Below are positions 54,752-56,344 of a DNA stretch of 56,344 nucleotides, piece after piece. Made by a program: the position numbers and the translations under genes. The notes beneath the pieces are model-generated. The model did no database searches and was not told the DNA's origin. It worked only from the letters and a program-made list of their open reading frames with translations. This DNA comes from Nonomuraea sp. MG754425 (GTDB taxonomy: Bacteria; Actinomycetota; Actinomycetes; Streptosporangiales; Streptosporangiaceae). The DNA is taken from NCBI RefSeq assembly GCF_021699195.1, contig NZ_SSXE01000038.1, forward strand, positions 1 to 56,344. The letters run 5' to 3'. Within the stretch, counting starts at the first letter, position 1. The number at the start of each line of letters is the position of its first letter.

Positions 54752-56344
54752 ACCCCCTGGACTTCCTCGGCCGGATCAAGGTCAAGCTCGGCATCGTGAT
54801 CGTGCTGGCCGTGGGGACCGCGTTCGTGGTGAACGAGGTCGGCCTCAACTCCGGCCTGTCCCGCGAGGTGCGCATCGCGGTGGCGGTGGTCCTGGCCCTG
54901 ATCATGGTCCAGGTGCTGGCCATGGGCATGACCAAGCCGCTGCGCCAGATGGCCAGCGCCGCCCAGACCATCGCCAAGGGCAGCTACACCCTGCGCGTCG
55001 GAGCCACCTCGCGGGACGAGGTGGGGGAACTGGCCAGGGCGTTCAACGCGATGGCGGCCGATCTCGGCGAGGTGGACCGGCAGCGGCGCGAACTGGTCGC
55101 GAACGTCAGCCACGAGCTGCGCACCCCCATCACCGGCCTGCGGGCGGTCCTGGAGAACGTCGTGGACGGCGTCTCCGCGCCCGACCCCGTCACCATGCGC
55201 ACCGCGCTCGCCCAGACCGAGCGGCTCGGCCGGCTCGTCGCCCAGCTCCTGGACCTGTCGCGGCTCGACTCCGGGGCGCGCCTGATCGAGGCGGAGGCCG
55301 TCGAGCTGGCGCCGCTGATCGAGCAGGCGGTGCTGGAGGCGTCGCTGTCCCGCGAGGACGTGACGATCCGGCCGTCCGTCCTGGACGACCTGGTCCTGCG
55401 CGCCGACCCCGACCTGCTGGCCCAGGTGCTGGCGAACCTCCTCGACAACGCGGTACGGCACAGCCCGGCCGGCGGGGTGGTCGCCCTGAGCGGTACGGCG
55501 GAGGGGGCCGGGGTCCGGATCACCGTCGCCGACCAGGGGGCCGGCATCCCGCCCTCGGCCCGGGGACGCGTGTTCGAGCGCTTCTCACGGCTGGATGCCG
55601 GGCGCGCGGCCGACTCCGGGGGCGCGGGGCTGGGGCTGGCCATCGTGAAGGAGATCGTCGAACTGCACGGGGGTTCCATTCGCATCGACGACTGCGCGGG
55701 GTGCCGCATGGTCGTCGAACTACCAGGGAGGACGACGATGGCCGACGTGTCGTTACCGGTTGAGCGCGCTTCGGGGGCTTCGGGAGCTCTGGGGGCTTCG
55801 GGGGCGGCCGGGCGGCCGGATCCCGTGGTCGCGGACCAGGAGCGGATCGAGGCCGCGGCCGGGAACGCTCCCGGCGCGGGCCCGCCGGGCGAGCCCGCCG
55901 GACTCGGTTCGGCCGGGGATGCCGCGGCGGGCGGTGGTGTGCCGGGCGGCGACGCGGGCAGCCCTCCACCTGGCGAGGACTCCCCGGCCGAACCGCCGGT
56001 GGCGATGCCGGGTGTGGCGCCGGTCGTGACCCCGGCGGGTGCGCCGGTGGCGATGCCGGGTGTGGTGCCGGTCGTGACGGCGGCGGGTGGGTCGGTGGTG
56101 ATGCCGGGCGCGATGCCGGCCGCCGCATCGGCGGACCTGCCGGTCGCCAAGCGGGTGAGCACAGCGGCGAGTCAGGCGGTGGGTGGCGAGGTCGTGGGTG
56201 GCACGGCCACCGGGCCGCCCAGCGGGCCGATCACCGGACCGATCAGCGCCCCGCCCACCGGCGCGACCATCATCGGTGCGGGTGCGGGTGCGGGTGCGGG
56301 TGCGGGTGCGGGTGCGGGTGCGGGTGCGGGTGCGGGTGCGGGGG
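54748..56344 (+). CDS. Sensor histidine kinase with long low-complexity tail (3' end cut by window)
   Basis: 532 codons are visible and the frame stays open to the edge. Residues 1-63 hold two helices flanking a short loop, 64-116 a HAMP domain, 117-180 the HisKA domain with phospho-His in NVSHELRTPITGL, and 220-327 the ATPase domain (LANLLDNAVRHSP, VADQGAGIP, GGAGLGLAIVKEIVELHGG). A normal kinase would end near residue 330 (MVVELPGR), but here the frame continues for 200 Gly/Ala/Pro-rich residues. At 55738 an in-frame ATG is preceded by AGGGAGG, so a separate protein may start there (or the kinase is fused to it). It is co-translated with the response regulator. Confidence 0.85.
   Translation, partial: MNPLDFLGRIKVKLGIVIVLAVGTAFVVNEVGLNSGLSREVRIAVAVVLALIMVQVLAMGMTKPLRQMASAAQTIAKGSYTLRVGATSRDEVGELARAFNAMAADLGEVDRQRRELVANVSHELRTPITGLRAVLENVVDGVSAPDPVTMRTALAQTERLGRLVAQLLDLSRLDSGARLIEAEAVELAPLIEQAVLEASLSREDVTIRPSVLDDLVLRADPDLLAQVLANLLDNAVRHSPAGGVVALSGTAEGAGVRITVADQGAGIPPSARGRVFERFSRLDAGRAADSGGAGLGLAIVKEIVELHGGSIRIDDCAGCRMVVELPGRTTMADVSLPVERASGASGALGASGAAGRPDPVVADQERIEAAAGNAPGAGPPGEPAGLGSAGDAAAGGGVPGGDAGSPPPGEDSPAEPPVAMPGVAPVVTPAGAPVAMPGVVPVVTAAGGSVVMPGAMPAAASADLPVAKRVSTAASQAVGGEVVGGTATGPPSGPITGPISAPPTGATIIGAGAGAGAGAGAGAGAGAGAGAG
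56275..56340 (+). repeat. GGTGCG x11 microsatellite at the window edge
   Basis: Eleven exact tandem hexamers encode a (Gly-Ala)11 run in the kinase-tail frame and end 4 bases before the end of the sequence. The true copy number beyond the edge is unknown. Confidence 0.9.

Noticed and set aside
1..56344. CRISPR array, tRNA, rRNA, insertion sequence or prophage
   Set aside because: No regularly spaced repeats with unique spacers, no tRNA-like clover sequences, and no transposase, integrase or phage structural motifs were seen on either strand.

Overview
The window is very GC-rich actinomycete DNA with dense coding, many GTG starts, ATGA/GTGA stop-start overlaps and several probably leaderless promoters. 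The gene content (AftD-like arabinosyltransferase with a DUF2613 small protein, DUF3068 protein, sterol side-chain genes, acyltransferases) fits a filamentous actinobacterium. A Streptosporangiales relative such as Nonomuraea is my inference and is not proven. The window is chromosomal in character: no rRNA, tRNA, transposase, integrase or CRISPR array was seen. Both edges cut genes (a membrane-anchored protein on the left, a sensor kinase on the right).

Layout. 1-3053: a truncated secreted protein and a large two-domain acyl-CoA dehydrogenase (FadE34-like). 3063-14963: an envelope glycan locus with two polytopic GT-C-like proteins, a 44-residue DUF2613 protein, a GT2 and a GT4 glycosyltransferase, a 1369-residue AftD-like arabinofuranosyltransferase, a convergent acyltransferase and a DUF3068 protein. 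15127-23462: a sterol side-chain catabolic cluster (nitronate monooxygenase-like flavoprotein, EchA19-like hydratase, two acyl-CoA synthetases, a double OB-fold protein, and Ltp4-like and Ltp3-like thiolase/aldolases). Boxes like the KstR operator precede genes of both the sterol and the glycan locus, and a KstR2-type box sits in the echA19/fadD divergent promoter, so the two blocks may share a regulator.

23467-34902: accessory genes. These include a 2090-residue trypsin-like protease / STAND-type NTPase / TPR protein that looks like an actinobacterial conflict or signalling protein, a LysE exporter, a hydrolase, a small flavin-fold protein, an ArsR-like regulator with a double palindromic operator, and an RloA-RloB (AbiL-type) ATPase/Toprim pair that is a credible phage-defence module. 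34964-42943: an M20 peptidase, a class III aminotransferase with alanine dehydrogenase, a Sel1-repeat protein, a copper-type membrane protein with a cupredoxin tail and its small Cys-rich partner, a SHOCT protein and a methyltransferase.

42990-56344: a HTH/Clp_N pair faces a class A flavin monooxygenase across a 50-bp, almost perfectly symmetric, bidirectional promoter-operator. After it come a NarL-type two-component system, gamma-glutamyltransferase, a Baeyer-Villiger-type monooxygenase, SURF1 and DUF3817 genes, a tandem pseudokinase, an arylamine N-acetyltransferase, and an OmpR-type two-component system whose kinase frame runs on into a Gly/Ala/Pro-rich tail ending in a GGTGCG microsatellite at the window edge.
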